Source: DATCVR01 sp036566745 (GTDB lineage Bacteria > Actinomycetota > Actinomycetes > Jiangellales > Jiangellaceae). Taken from it: 7,904 nucleotides of DNA. The translations under genes were made by a program, and so were the position numbers. Numbering within the stretch: the first letter of the stretch is position 1; every line of letters begins with the position of its first letter. Below the pieces are notes generated by a model. The model was given only the letters and a program-made list of their open reading frames with translations. It was not told the origin of the DNA and did no database searches. Of the stretch, positions 1-6,015 are shown in pieces. The stretch is taken from positions 1 to 7,904 of the forward strand of contig DATCVR010000372.1 of NCBI GenBank assembly GCA_036566745.1, written 5' to 3'.

Positions 1-1296
1 GAGGCCACCCGCGAGGCGTTCGAGCCGGCCGCGCGCCGCCTGGCCCTGACCGGCACGCCGTTCCGCTCCGACGTCAATCCCATCCCGTTCGTCACCTACG
101 CCACCGACCACGAGGGCCGCCCGCGCAGCGTCGCCGACCACTCCTACGGCTACGCCGAGGCTCTGCGCGACGGCGTCGTGCGACCCGTGCTCTTCCTGGC
201 CTACTCCGGCGAGATGCGCTGGCGGACCCGGGCCGGCGACGAGGTGGCTGCGCGACTGGGCCAGCCGATGACGAAGGACCTCATCGCCCAGGCCTGGCGG
301 ACCGCCCTCGACCCCCAGGGTGAGTGGATCCCCTCGGTCCTGCGGGCTGCCGACACCCGGCTCACCGAGGTGCGCCGCCATGTCCCCGACGCCGGCGGCC
401 TGGTCATCGCCAGCGACCAGGAGTCCGCCCGGGCCTACGCCGCGCTGCTGCGCCGATTGTCCGGCGAGGCACCCACGGTCGTGCTCTCCGACGAGCCGCG
501 CGCGTCGAAGAAGATCGGCGAGTTCTCCGAGGGCGACTCGCGGTGGATGGTCGCCGTCCGGATGGTGTCCGAGGGCGTGGACGTTCCCCGGCTCGCGGTC
601 GGCGTGTACGCCACGGCCACCCAGACGCCGCTCTACTTCGCCCAGGCCATCGGCCGGTTCGTCCGGGTCCGGCGGCGTGGCGAGACGGCGTCGATTTTCC
701 TGCCCACCGTCCCCAACCTGCTGGGATACGCCGGCGAGATGGAGACGGCGCGCGACCACGTGCTCGGCAAGCCGGCATCCGCCGACGACGACGTGCTGGC
801 GGTCGAGGAAGGGCTCATGGCCGCCGCTCAGAAGGAGGACACCGGCACCGAGGAGCTGGTGCCGTTCGAGGCGCTGGGCTCGGATGCCGAGTTCGACCGC
901 GTGCTGTACGACGGCGGCGAGTTCGGCACCCAGGCCCAGGTCGGGTCGCTCGAGGAGGCCGACTACCTCGGCATCCCCGGCCTGCTCGAACCCGATCAGG
1001 TCACGGCCCTGCTGAAACGACGCCAGGCCGAGCAGCAAGCGGGCCGCTCCGCCGGCACCGGCCGCGACACCGCGCCGCCGCCGCGCGACCCCGCCGTCCA
1101 CGAGCAGATCTCCCTGTTGCGCCGCGAGCTCAACGGGCTGGTGGGCGCGTGGCACCACCGCACCGGCAAGCCACACGGCGCCATCCACACCGAGTTGCGC
1201 ACCTCGTGCGGCGGCCCGCCGGCGGCACTGGCCACGGCGGTCGAGATCCAGGAGCGCATCGACACCATCCGGGCCTGGGCCGCCGCTCGCGGCTGA
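1..1296 (+). CDS. SF2 DEAD/DEAH-type helicase, C-terminal part (5' end outside window)
   Basis: ATP-dependent nucleic-acid helicase or translocase of superfamily 2, presumably cytoplasmic; its substrate cannot be told from this part. The frame is open from base 1 with no start needed, and 431 residues are visible to the TGA. The first visible block ends in LTGTP (visible residues 16-20), the motif III position. The second RecA-like domain follows: GLVIASD near 133-139, a motif V-like stretch ending SEGVDVPRL near 184-198, and QAIGRFVR (215-222), a motif VI with its arginine finger region. Motifs I and II (Walker A, DEAD/DEAH) lie upstream of the window. After about residue 250 comes a charged tail with a low-complexity linker, then a C-terminal block with RTGKPHG and CGGPP that I recognise as typical of actinobacterial members but cannot assign a function. 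It converges on the exporter permease with 14 bases between the two stops. Family is certain; role is not. Confidence 0.92.
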   Translation, partial: EATREAFEPAARRLALTGTPFRSDVNPIPFVTYATDHEGRPRSVADHSYGYAEALRDGVVRPVLFLAYSGEMRWRTRAGDEVAARLGQPMTKDLIAQAWRTALDPQGEWIPSVLRAADTRLTEVRRHVPDAGGLVIASDQESARAYAALLRRLSGEAPTVVLSDEPRASKKIGEFSEGDSRWMVAVRMVSEGVDVPRLAVGVYATATQTPLYFAQAIGRFVRVRRRGETASIFLPTVPNLLGYAGEMETARDHVLGKPASADDDVLAVEEGLMAAAQKEDTGTEELVPFEALGSDAEFDRVLYDGGEFGTQAQVGSLEEADYLGIPGLLEPDQVTALLKRRQAEQQAGRSAGTGRDTAPPPRDPAVHEQISLLRRELNGLVGAWHHRTGKPHGAIHTELRTSCGGPPAALATAVEIQERIDTIRAWAAARG

Positions 1297-1310
1297 CCGC
1301 CCGGGCCGCC

Positions 1311-2171
1311 TCAGCCCTTCCGGCCGTACAGTCGCAAGGCGAGTGGGGCGAAGACCACGACCAGACCCGCCGAGGCCGCCAGGACCCAGCCGATCGCGCC
1401 GGGCGTCTCGCCGGCCATCAGTCCGCGGACAGCGGTGACCAGATGGCTGACCGGGTTCACGTCGACGAACTTCTGCAACCAGCCGGGCATCGTGGCCGGG
1501 TCGACGAAGACGTTGCTGGCGAACGTGAGCGGGAAGACGACCAGCAGGCTCGCCGTCGACACGGTGGCCGGTGTGCGCGCGACCAGCGCCAACGTCATCC
1601 AGACCCAGGCGAGTCCGGCGGAGAACACCAGCAGGAGCGCGACCGCGAGCAGGACGCCCACCACCCCGCCCTCGGGCCGGAAACCCATCGCCAGGCCGAG
1701 TGCCAGCACGATGCTCGAGGCGACGAGATACCGCCCGGCATCGCCGATGAGCATCCCCACCAGAGGCGCAGGCCGCCAGATCGGCAGCGACCGGAAGCGG
1801 TCGAACGCGCCGGAGGCGAGATCGGAGTTCAGCGTGGCCGCCGTGTAGGTCGACACGAGCACGATGGTCATGACGAGCGTCCCTGGCAGCAGGAACTGGA
1901 GGTAGTCGCCGATCGAGCCGGCGAGCGCGCCACCGAACAGGTATGTGAACATCAGCGTGAAGAGGACCGGGATGAAGATCACGTCGATCAGCTGCTCGGG
2001 CACGTGCTTGATCTTGAGCAGCGCGCGATGACCGAAGGCCAGCGAGACCGATCCCGGCCCCGGCCTCGGCGGGCGTGGTCCGGTGGCGAGCACGGCTCGC
2101 ACCGACGCGTCCGGGCCGTCGAGCGCGGGGTGGGCCGTGGACGGATGCGGGGTGGCCGGGGTCGTGGTCAT
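1311..2171 (-). CDS. ABC-2 type exporter permease, DrrB-like
   Basis: Membrane subunit of an ABC exporter, working in the cytoplasmic membrane with the ATPase encoded just upstream. It has 286 residues, normal for DrrB-type permeases. A Pro/Thr-rich N-terminal tail (about 1-40) precedes six predicted membrane segments, near 62-82, 92-115, 146-164, 170-195, 203-222 and 258-281. A conserved cytoplasmic stretch, SGAFDRFRSLPI (120-131), is the expected contact with the ATPase, and the loop reading FASNVFVDPATMPGW with VNPVSHL after it is a hallmark of the daunorubicin-resistance permease group. The frame stays open far upstream of 2171, but the ATG at 2171 is the right start: it overlaps the ATPase stop as ATGA and is preceded by a strong AGGAGGAG ribosome site (2177-2184) five bases away, whereas the longer version would lie antisense inside the ATPase gene. 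The substrate is unknown; drug, lipid or glycolipid export are all possible in this family. Confidence 0.93.
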   Translation of the reverse strand: MTTTPATPHPSTAHPALDGPDASVRAVLATGPRPPRPGPGSVSLAFGHRALLKIKHVPEQLIDVIFIPVLFTLMFTYLFGGALAGSIGDYLQFLLPGTLVMTIVLVSTYTAATLNSDLASGAFDRFRSLPIWRPAPLVGMLIGDAGRYLVASSIVLALGLAMGFRPEGGVVGVLLAVALLLVFSAGLAWVWMTLALVARTPATVSTASLLVVFPLTFASNVFVDPATMPGWLQKFVDVNPVSHLVTAVRGLMAGETPGAIGWVLAASAGLVVVFAPLALRLYGRKG

Positions 2172-3145
2172 GGCTGCTCCTCCTGCGGGGGGTTCGGGGC
2201 CTGGGCGGGGCGCCCGGTGAGTGCCAGGAACACCTCGTCCAGGCTGGGCTGTCCCACGGCGAACGTGGCGACGTCGATGCCTGCGTGGCTCAACGCGGTG
2301 AGCGCCTGAGCGGCGCGGTCGGGGTCGTCGATCCGGGCACTGAGTGCGGCCGGGTCCGCCTCGGCCTGCACGGGCGTACCGAGCGCCCGCACCAGGACGA
2401 GCTGTGCCTCGGCGCGCCGGCCGGGTTCGTGCAGGCGGACCGCGAGCGTGCCGGAGCCCACCGACGCCTTGAGCTCTCCGGGCGTCCCGTCGGCGATGAC
2501 CCGGCCGTGGTCGATCACCGCGATCCGGTCGGCGAGCTGGTCGGCCTCGTCGAGGTATTGCGTGGTCAGCAGCACCGTGGTGCCGGTGTCGACCATGGCT
2601 CGAACGACCTCCCATACCTGTGCGCGGCTACGCGGGTCGAGGCCCGTCGTGGGTTCGTCGAGAAAGAGCACCTGGGCACGGACCACGACGCTGGCGGCGA
2701 GGTCGAGGCGCCGCCGCATGCCGCCGGAGTACTTCGCCACCTGCCGGCCGGCCGCGTCGTCGAGGCCGAAGGCCGCGAGGAGGTCGTCCGCTCGTGACCG
2801 CGCGGCTGTGGCCCCGAGACCCAGGAGCCGGCCCAGGAGGACGAGGTTCTCGCGGCCGGTGAGGTCGGTGTCGACCGACGTGGACTGACCGGTGAGCGTG
2901 ATGCGTGACCGGACGGCGTCGGCGTCGGCGACCACGTCGTGTCCGAGTACGCGCGCGGTGCCGGCGTCCGGGCGGGTCAGCGTGGCCAGCATGCGCACGG
3001 TCGTTGTCTTGCCCGCGCCGTTGGGCCCGAGGAAGCCGTAGACCCGCCCGGCCGGCACCTCGAGGTCGACACCGTCGACGGCGCGGGTCTGGCCGAAGGT
3101 CTTGACCAGCCCGGATGCCTCGATTGCGGGTGCAGGGCCGCTCAT
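2168..3145 (-). CDS. ABC exporter ATP-binding protein, DrrA-like
   Basis: Cytoplasmic ATPase that powers the adjacent ABC-2 permease. At 325 residues it has the usual DrrA length. Visible motifs: Walker A GPNGAGKTT (40-48), Q-loop glutamine in LTGQS (Q87), ABC signature YSGGMRRRLDL (139-149), Walker B VLFLDEP (159-165), D-loop GLDP (168-171). The switch position reads TTQYLDEAD, so the usual H-loop histidine is glutamine (Q196); this is a known feature of the DrrA group, not a sign of decay. The C-terminal 100 residues carry the DrrA-type accessory domain, ending in SLDEVFLALTG. The ATG at 3145 has a modest GGGGA site (3152-3156) six bases upstream. Its stop overlaps the permease start by four bases (ATGA), so the two are co-translated. 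It is divergent from a two-component system, which suggests inducible expression. Confidence 0.96.
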   Translation of the reverse strand: MSGPAPAIEASGLVKTFGQTRAVDGVDLEVPAGRVYGFLGPNGAGKTTTVRMLATLTRPDAGTARVLGHDVVADADAVRSRITLTGQSTSVDTDLTGRENLVLLGRLLGLGATAARSRADDLLAAFGLDDAAGRQVAKYSGGMRRRLDLAASVVVRAQVLFLDEPTTGLDPRSRAQVWEVVRAMVDTGTTVLLTTQYLDEADQLADRIAVIDHGRVIADGTPGELKASVGSGTLAVRLHEPGRRAEAQLVLVRALGTPVQAEADPAALSARIDDPDRAAQALTALSHAGIDVATFAVGQPSLDEVFLALTGRPAQAPNPPQEEQP

Positions 3146-3210
3146 CGGCGGTCCCCGGTCGGGTTGGAGGGCGATGGACTCGGACGGGGGCTGAGCTCGG
3201 TGTCGGTCAT
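3142..3210 (-). CDS. possible 22-codon upstream ORF before the exporter ATPase
   Basis: A short reading frame, MTDTELSPRPSP... ending GDRR, starts at the ATG at 3210 and ends in a TGA that overlaps the ATPase ATG as ATGA. The peptide is Pro/Ser-rich and I recognise no family. Seven bases before its ATG lies GACGAT, a poor match to the actinobacterial -10 pattern TANNNT, which would fit a leaderless transcript. If translated, it would couple ribosomes into the ATPase gene, whose own ribosome site is only modest. The frame is open for a further 48 codons upstream, so chance is a serious alternative in such GC-rich DNA. Confidence 0.25.
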   Translation of the reverse strand: MTDTELSPRPSPSPSNPTGDRR

Positions 3211-3279
3211 GGGACCGATCGTCTGCCGCGGGGCGATGTGTGGTCGTCCTGCACAGGGAGTCACTCCGGCCTCGTCGTG

Positions 3280-3322
3280 CCGGCGTACTCGCGGCCGGGC
3301 TACCGCAGCGGGAGTACGGCGG
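3280..3322. promoter_or_regulatory. spaced inverted repeat in the divergent control region
   Basis: The arm CCGGCGTACTCGCG (3280-3293) pairs with CGGGAGTACGGCGG (3309-3322) at 12 of 14 positions, with a perfect core CGTACTC/GAGTACG and 15 bases between the arms. The core centres are 28 bases apart, and the repeat lies between the exporter and two-component operons. It could be a regulator binding site or a stem in a leader transcript. It is seen in the sequence; its role is inferred. Confidence 0.4.
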
Positions 3323-3323
3323 A

Positions 3324-3341
3324 GTCCTCCCGGATGAGGAC
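3324..3341. promoter_or_regulatory. 18-bp palindrome, candidate operator of the NarL-type regulator
   Basis: GTCCTC (3324-3329) and GAGGAC (3336-3341) form a perfect 6-bp inverted repeat around CCGGAT, the layout expected for a LuxR/NarL dimer. Its centre lies about 43 bases before the proposed kinase start at 3376. If that start is also the transcription start, this is the usual position for an activator touching the -35 region. The two-component regulator encoded just downstream is the obvious candidate ligand, but this is inference. Confidence 0.5.
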
Positions 3342-3362
3342 GAGACGGCCCCACACGCGGAC

Positions 3363-3368
3363 TACCGT
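3363..3368 (+). promoter_or_regulatory. candidate -10 element for a leaderless kinase transcript
   Basis: TACCGT matches the actinobacterial -10 consensus TANNNT and ends seven bases before the GTG at 3376, the distance expected if transcription begins at the start codon. There is no recognisable -35 hexamer near 3340, which would fit a promoter needing an activator bound at the adjacent palindrome. No Shine-Dalgarno sequence precedes the GTG. Confidence 0.4.
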
Positions 3369-3375
3369 TTCGAGA

Positions 3376-4527
3376 GTGGAGCCTCGCCCCGACCGCCGCG
3401 CGTATGCCGTCGACCTGGCGCTGGCCGTGGCGGTGGGCACGGTGGCCCTGGGCAACCTCGTCCTACTCTCGGGTGACGACGCGTCGCGGACTCCCTTCGA
3501 CTACCTGCTGGTGGCGGTCGCCGCAGCCGCCCTGGTGTGGCGGCGGCGGTTCCCGGTGAGCGTGCTGGCGGTGACGTCCATGGCGGTCGCTGCCTACTAC
3601 CTGCGGGTCCACCCCGACCCTGCCGTGGCGTTTCCCGTGGTCATCGCCCACTACACCGCGGTGCTCAGCGGCCGGCGGCTGCATTCGGTCGTGGCCGCTG
3701 CGCCGTTCATCCTCGCGTCGCTCGCTGTTGACCCGCCGGACCTGGCGGGCGCGGCGACCACGTTCGAGGTCGTGCAGGCCCGGGTGCTCTCGCTCGGCTG
3801 GTTCATGGCGGCCGGCGTCATGGGCGAGGTGGCCCGGCAACGTCACAAGTACCTCGACGAGGTCGAGCAGCGCGCCGCCGACGCCGAGCGCACCCGCGAG
3901 GAGACGGCACGCCGCCGGGCCGGCGAGGAACGCCTGCGGATCGCCCGTGAGCTGCACGACTCGCTGACCCACAGCATCTCTGTCATCAAGGTGCAGGCCG
4001 GGGTGGCCGTCCATCTCGCCCGCAAACGCGGCGAGCCGGTGCCTGAGGCGCTGCTCGCGATCGAGGAGGCCAGCGCCGACGCGGTCCGCGAGCTGAGGGC
4101 GACCCTCGACGTCCTGCGTGCCCCCGAAGACCAGGCCGGCAGCGGCCTCGACCGGCTGGCCGAGCTGGTCGAACGGGCCCGCTCGGCCGGGCTGCCGGCC
4201 ACTGTCACGATCAGCGGCGCTCCACGCACGTTGCCGGCCGAGGTCGACCGAGCCGCGTACCGGATCGTCCAGGAGTCGCTCACCAACGTCGCCCGGCACG
4301 CCGGCCCAGCCAGCGCCAGTGTCCACCTCGACTACGGGCTCGACACGCTGGTCGTGCGCGTCGAGGACGACGGCCGGGGCCGGCCGGGGACGCCGGTGGA
4401 GACAGGCGTGGGTCTGACCGGCATGCGGGAACGGGTGATGGCGCTCGGCGGCACCCTAGAAGCCGAGCCGCGGGTCGCCGGCGGCTTCTCCGTCCGGGCC
4501 GAGCTCCCCGTGGACGGTGCGGGATGA
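3376..4527 (+). CDS. sensor histidine kinase, NarL-partner (HisKA_3) type
   Basis: Membrane-bound sensor kinase that autophosphorylates a histidine and passes phosphate to the regulator encoded next. From the GTG it has 383 residues. The N-terminal part holds about six hydrophobic segments (near 12-31, 42-55, 60-75, 83-97, 103-118, 132-150) with no large outer loop, so it probably senses a signal in the membrane. A charged, probably coiled-coil linker (about 154-193) leads to the HisKA_3 box ELHDSLTHS with phosphoacceptor His194. The HATPase domain shows the N box NVARHA (from N304), DDGRG (331-335) and GVGLTGM (344-350). All catalytic motifs are intact. Start choice: the frame is open back to 3115, but 3376 places a -10-like TACCGT at leaderless distance and keeps the 18-bp palindrome upstream. 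An ATG at 3334, with GGAG nine bases before it, is the alternative. The stop overlaps the regulator start as ATGA. Confidence 0.93.
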   Translation: MEPRPDRRAYAVDLALAVAVGTVALGNLVLLSGDDASRTPFDYLLVAVAAAALVWRRRFPVSVLAVTSMAVAAYYLRVHPDPAVAFPVVIAHYTAVLSGRRLHSVVAAAPFILASLAVDPPDLAGAATTFEVVQARVLSLGWFMAAGVMGEVARQRHKYLDEVEQRAADAERTREETARRRAGEERLRIARELHDSLTHSISVIKVQAGVAVHLARKRGEPVPEALLAIEEASADAVRELRATLDVLRAPEDQAGSGLDRLAELVERARSAGLPATVTISGAPRTLPAEVDRAAYRIVQESLTNVARHAGPASASVHLDYGLDTLVVRVEDDGRGRPGTPVETGVGLTGMRERVMALGGTLEAEPRVAGGFSVRAELPVDGAG

Positions 4528-5186
4528 CGGCGCCAATCCGCGTCCTGCTCGTGGACGACCAGGCGTTGATCCGGGGCGGCTTTCGGGCCCTGCTCGACGC
4601 CGAGGACGACGTCGAGGTCGTGGCAGAGGCGGCGGACGGGCGGGAAGGGCTCGCGCTCGCCACGGAGCATCTGCCGGATGTCGCGCTCGTCGACGTGCAG
4701 ATGCCGGTCTGCGATGGCATCGAGTTCACCCGGCGGGTCGCGACCACTCCGGAGCTGAGCGAGCTGCACGTCGTGATCCTGACCAACTACGGCATCGACG
4801 AGTACGTCTTCGACGCGCTGCGCGCCGGCGCGTGCGGCTTCGTGGTCAAGGACATCGAGCCGGACGATCTCCTCCACGCCGTCCGGACCGCCGCCCGTGG
4901 CGACGCGCTGCTCTCGCCGTCGATCACCCGCAGGCTGATCGACGAGTTCGTCGCCCGCCCACCCCACCGTCCGGTCGAGGCGCTGGACCAGCTGACCAAC
5001 CGCGAGCGCGAGGTAGTGACGCTGGTGGCCCGCGGGCTCACCAACGACGAGATCGCGGCCGCGCTGGTCATCAGCCCCACCACCGCCAAGACCCACGTGA
5101 GCCGGGCGATGATGAAGATCCAAGCCCGCGACCGCGCCCAGCTGGTGGTCCTGGCCTACGAGTCGGGCCTGGTCACCGCCCCCTAG
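4524..5186 (+). CDS. NarL/LuxR-family response regulator
   Basis: Cytoplasmic DNA-binding regulator activated by the kinase encoded immediately upstream; the genes overlap by four bases and are surely co-expressed. It has 220 residues, normal for the family. The receiver domain (about 5-122) has the acidic pair D11/D12, phosphoacceptor D57 in ALVDVQMP, T87 and K109 in FVVKD, so phosphorylation should work. The C-terminal LuxR-type helix-turn-helix (about 157-218) begins LTNREREV and includes TNDEIAAALVISPTTAKTHVSR, the recognition region. The position after the switch threonine reads TNY. The palindrome at 3324-3341 is a plausible target, and the divergent DrrAB-type exporter a plausible regulon member; both are inferences from position. 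The TAG is followed within a few bases by a decayed region. Confidence 0.95.
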   Translation: MTAPIRVLLVDDQALIRGGFRALLDAEDDVEVVAEAADGREGLALATEHLPDVALVDVQMPVCDGIEFTRRVATTPELSELHVVILTNYGIDEYVFDALRAGACGFVVKDIEPDDLLHAVRTAARGDALLSPSITRRLIDEFVARPPHRPVEALDQLTNREREVVTLVARGLTNDEIAAALVISPTTAKTHVSRAMMKIQARDRAQLVVLAYESGLVTAP

Positions 5187-5436
5187 GCACGCCTGGAAGA
5201 AGCTGGCGTACGTCACCGACCCGCACAGGATGAGCATGCCGCTCACGTTGAGGAGCAGCTGGCTGACGACGTCACTGGCCCTCATGTGCATGGGTGATGG
5301 CGACCACGAAGTACGCGACGAGGCAACCGCTGGTCAGCAGGCCGAGGTAACGCAGCCAGATCCCGGCGACCAGCCCTGTCGCGGCAGCGAGCTTGAGTGG
5401 CGTGAGGTAACGCCAGTACACGCGGGGGAACCGCTG
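5187..5436 (-). pseudogene. DoxX-like membrane protein remnant (5'-truncated, frameshifted)
   Basis: On the minus strand, translation from about 5436 gives VYWRYLTPLKLAAATGLVAG and, after LRYLGLLTSGCLVAYFVVAITHAH, a stop (TGA) four codons further on. This hydrophobic pattern, with small residues around LKLAAATGL and the YFVVAITHAH ending of a helix, resembles the middle of DoxX-like proteins of about 110-120 residues. The expected continuation, MRASDVVSQLLLNV then a hydrophobic helix to TYASFF, is present but in another frame, from 5291. A single extra base near CCCATG, about 5293, would explain the change. The first membrane helix is missing, because the sequence before about 5440 belongs to the divergent sigma remnant. 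The 3' end is unclear: the shifted frame has no stop before entering the regulator gene. The family assignment rests on pattern recognition and is moderate; the broken state is clear if the family is right. Confidence 0.55.
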
Positions 5437-5981
5437 GACGGCCGCCGGGAGACCTATGTCGGGCCTGGCTGCCCGAGCCGATCGCGACCGGCCCCGCCGC
5501 TCCGGGGACTCCGCCGAGCTCGCCGACTACGTGGGCAGCTCGGAACCGGCCGTGCGACAGGTGGCGAAGCGGGCGCGTGACGACCTCCGAGCCCGGCGAG
5601 TGAGGTTCGACGTCGACAGGTCCACCCAGTTGGCGGTGACCGAGAGCTTCCTGGCGGCCTGCTCCGGCGGTGACCTCGGTGCTCTGCTCGGGCTGCTGTC
5701 TCCGCAGGTCACGCTCACGGCGGACGGCGGACGGCGGCGGAGCGGCGACCTCGGCTGTGCGGCCCGTGGTGGGGGCGGACAAGGTCGCCCGCCTCCTGCT
5801 CGGCCTCGCCACCGTGGCGTTCGACTACACGATGGAACGGGTCGAGGCGAACGGCTCGCCCGCGCTGCTCGGACGCCACGAGGGCGTCCCGTTCGTCTTC
5901 GTCCAGCTCGTCAGCGTCGGCGGCGTCGTCGACGAGGTGCTGATGATCCGCAACCCGGCCAAGTTGCGGCAGTTCCGGTGA
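5437..5981 (+). pseudogene. ECF41-type sigma factor with SnoaL-like C-terminal domain, decayed
   Basis: Remnant of an extracytoplasmic-function sigma factor of the ECF41/SigJ type (about 300 residues when whole), which recruits RNA polymerase and is controlled by a fused SnoaL-like domain. Pieces are in order but in different frames. GRRETYVGP (from 5440) is in one. WLPEPIATG (5466-5492), the ECF41 linker motif, is in a second. SAELADYVGSSEPAVRQVAKRAR (region 4 recognition helix) up to VTLTADGG is in a third. From about 5733, GGGAATSAVRPVVGADKVAR through IRNPAKLRQFR to the TGA at 5979 uses the second again. ADGGGAAT and NPAKL correspond to the family's DGGGK and NPDKL motifs. Region 2 is missing altogether, and most of region 4 before the recognition helix is deleted between AELAD and YVGSS. 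The frame changes fit two single-base losses (near 5465 and 5507) and one 7-base gain. It cannot make a working sigma factor. Confidence 0.82.
5717..5737 (+). repeat. three tandem copies of a 7-bp unit inside the sigma remnant
   Basis: ACGGCGG occurs three times without interruption (5717-5723, 5724-5730, 5731-5737). With two copies the reading frame would run T-A-D-G-G-G-A-A-T straight into the intact C-terminal domain; the third copy shifts it. This looks like slipped-strand expansion within the DGGG motif. Confidence 0.9.
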
Positions 5982-6015
5982 CGTGTCCGGGCAGGGCGCC
6001 TGGGCGCCGCCGGGG

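Noticed and set aside
1291..1316. GGCTGA ... TCAGCC inverted repeat at the convergent gene ends, as a bidirectional terminator.
   Set aside because: Six-base stem with a 14-base loop and no T tract. Half the symmetry is simply the two TGA stops facing each other, both after a GGC codon.
324..2309. Long + strand open frame across the helicase 3' end and the exporter permease.
   Set aside because: Arg/Gly/Pro-rich, repetitive composition typical of an off-frame reading of GC-rich genes; it crosses two well-supported genes and shows no domain.
1311..2615. Permease extended to a 434-residue protein.
   Set aside because: The first 148 residues are antisense to the ATPase gene in an Arg-rich off-frame pattern. 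The ATG at 2171 has a strong ribosome site and the ATGA overlap.
3463..4326. 287-residue minus-strand frame opposite the kinase.
   Set aside because: Antisense shadow of a complete, motif-rich kinase; no recognisable domain.
4332..5291. 319-residue minus-strand frame opposite the two-component genes.
   Set aside because: Most of it is antisense to intact kinase and regulator genes. Only its first 30 or so residues look real, and those are treated as the tail of the DoxX-like remnant.
5464..5740. Sequencing or assembly error as the cause of the sigma frameshifts.
   Set aside because: Two of the lesions lie in G/C runs and could be errors. The missing region 2, the internal deletion and the heptamer expansion are not explained that way, so true decay is favoured.
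5995..6008. GGCGCC repeated at 5995-6000 and 6003-6008 between the sigma remnant and dhaM, as a terminator.
   Set aside because: Each copy is self-complementary with only two bases between them, so any stem is short; there is no T tract. A hairpin is possible but not supported.
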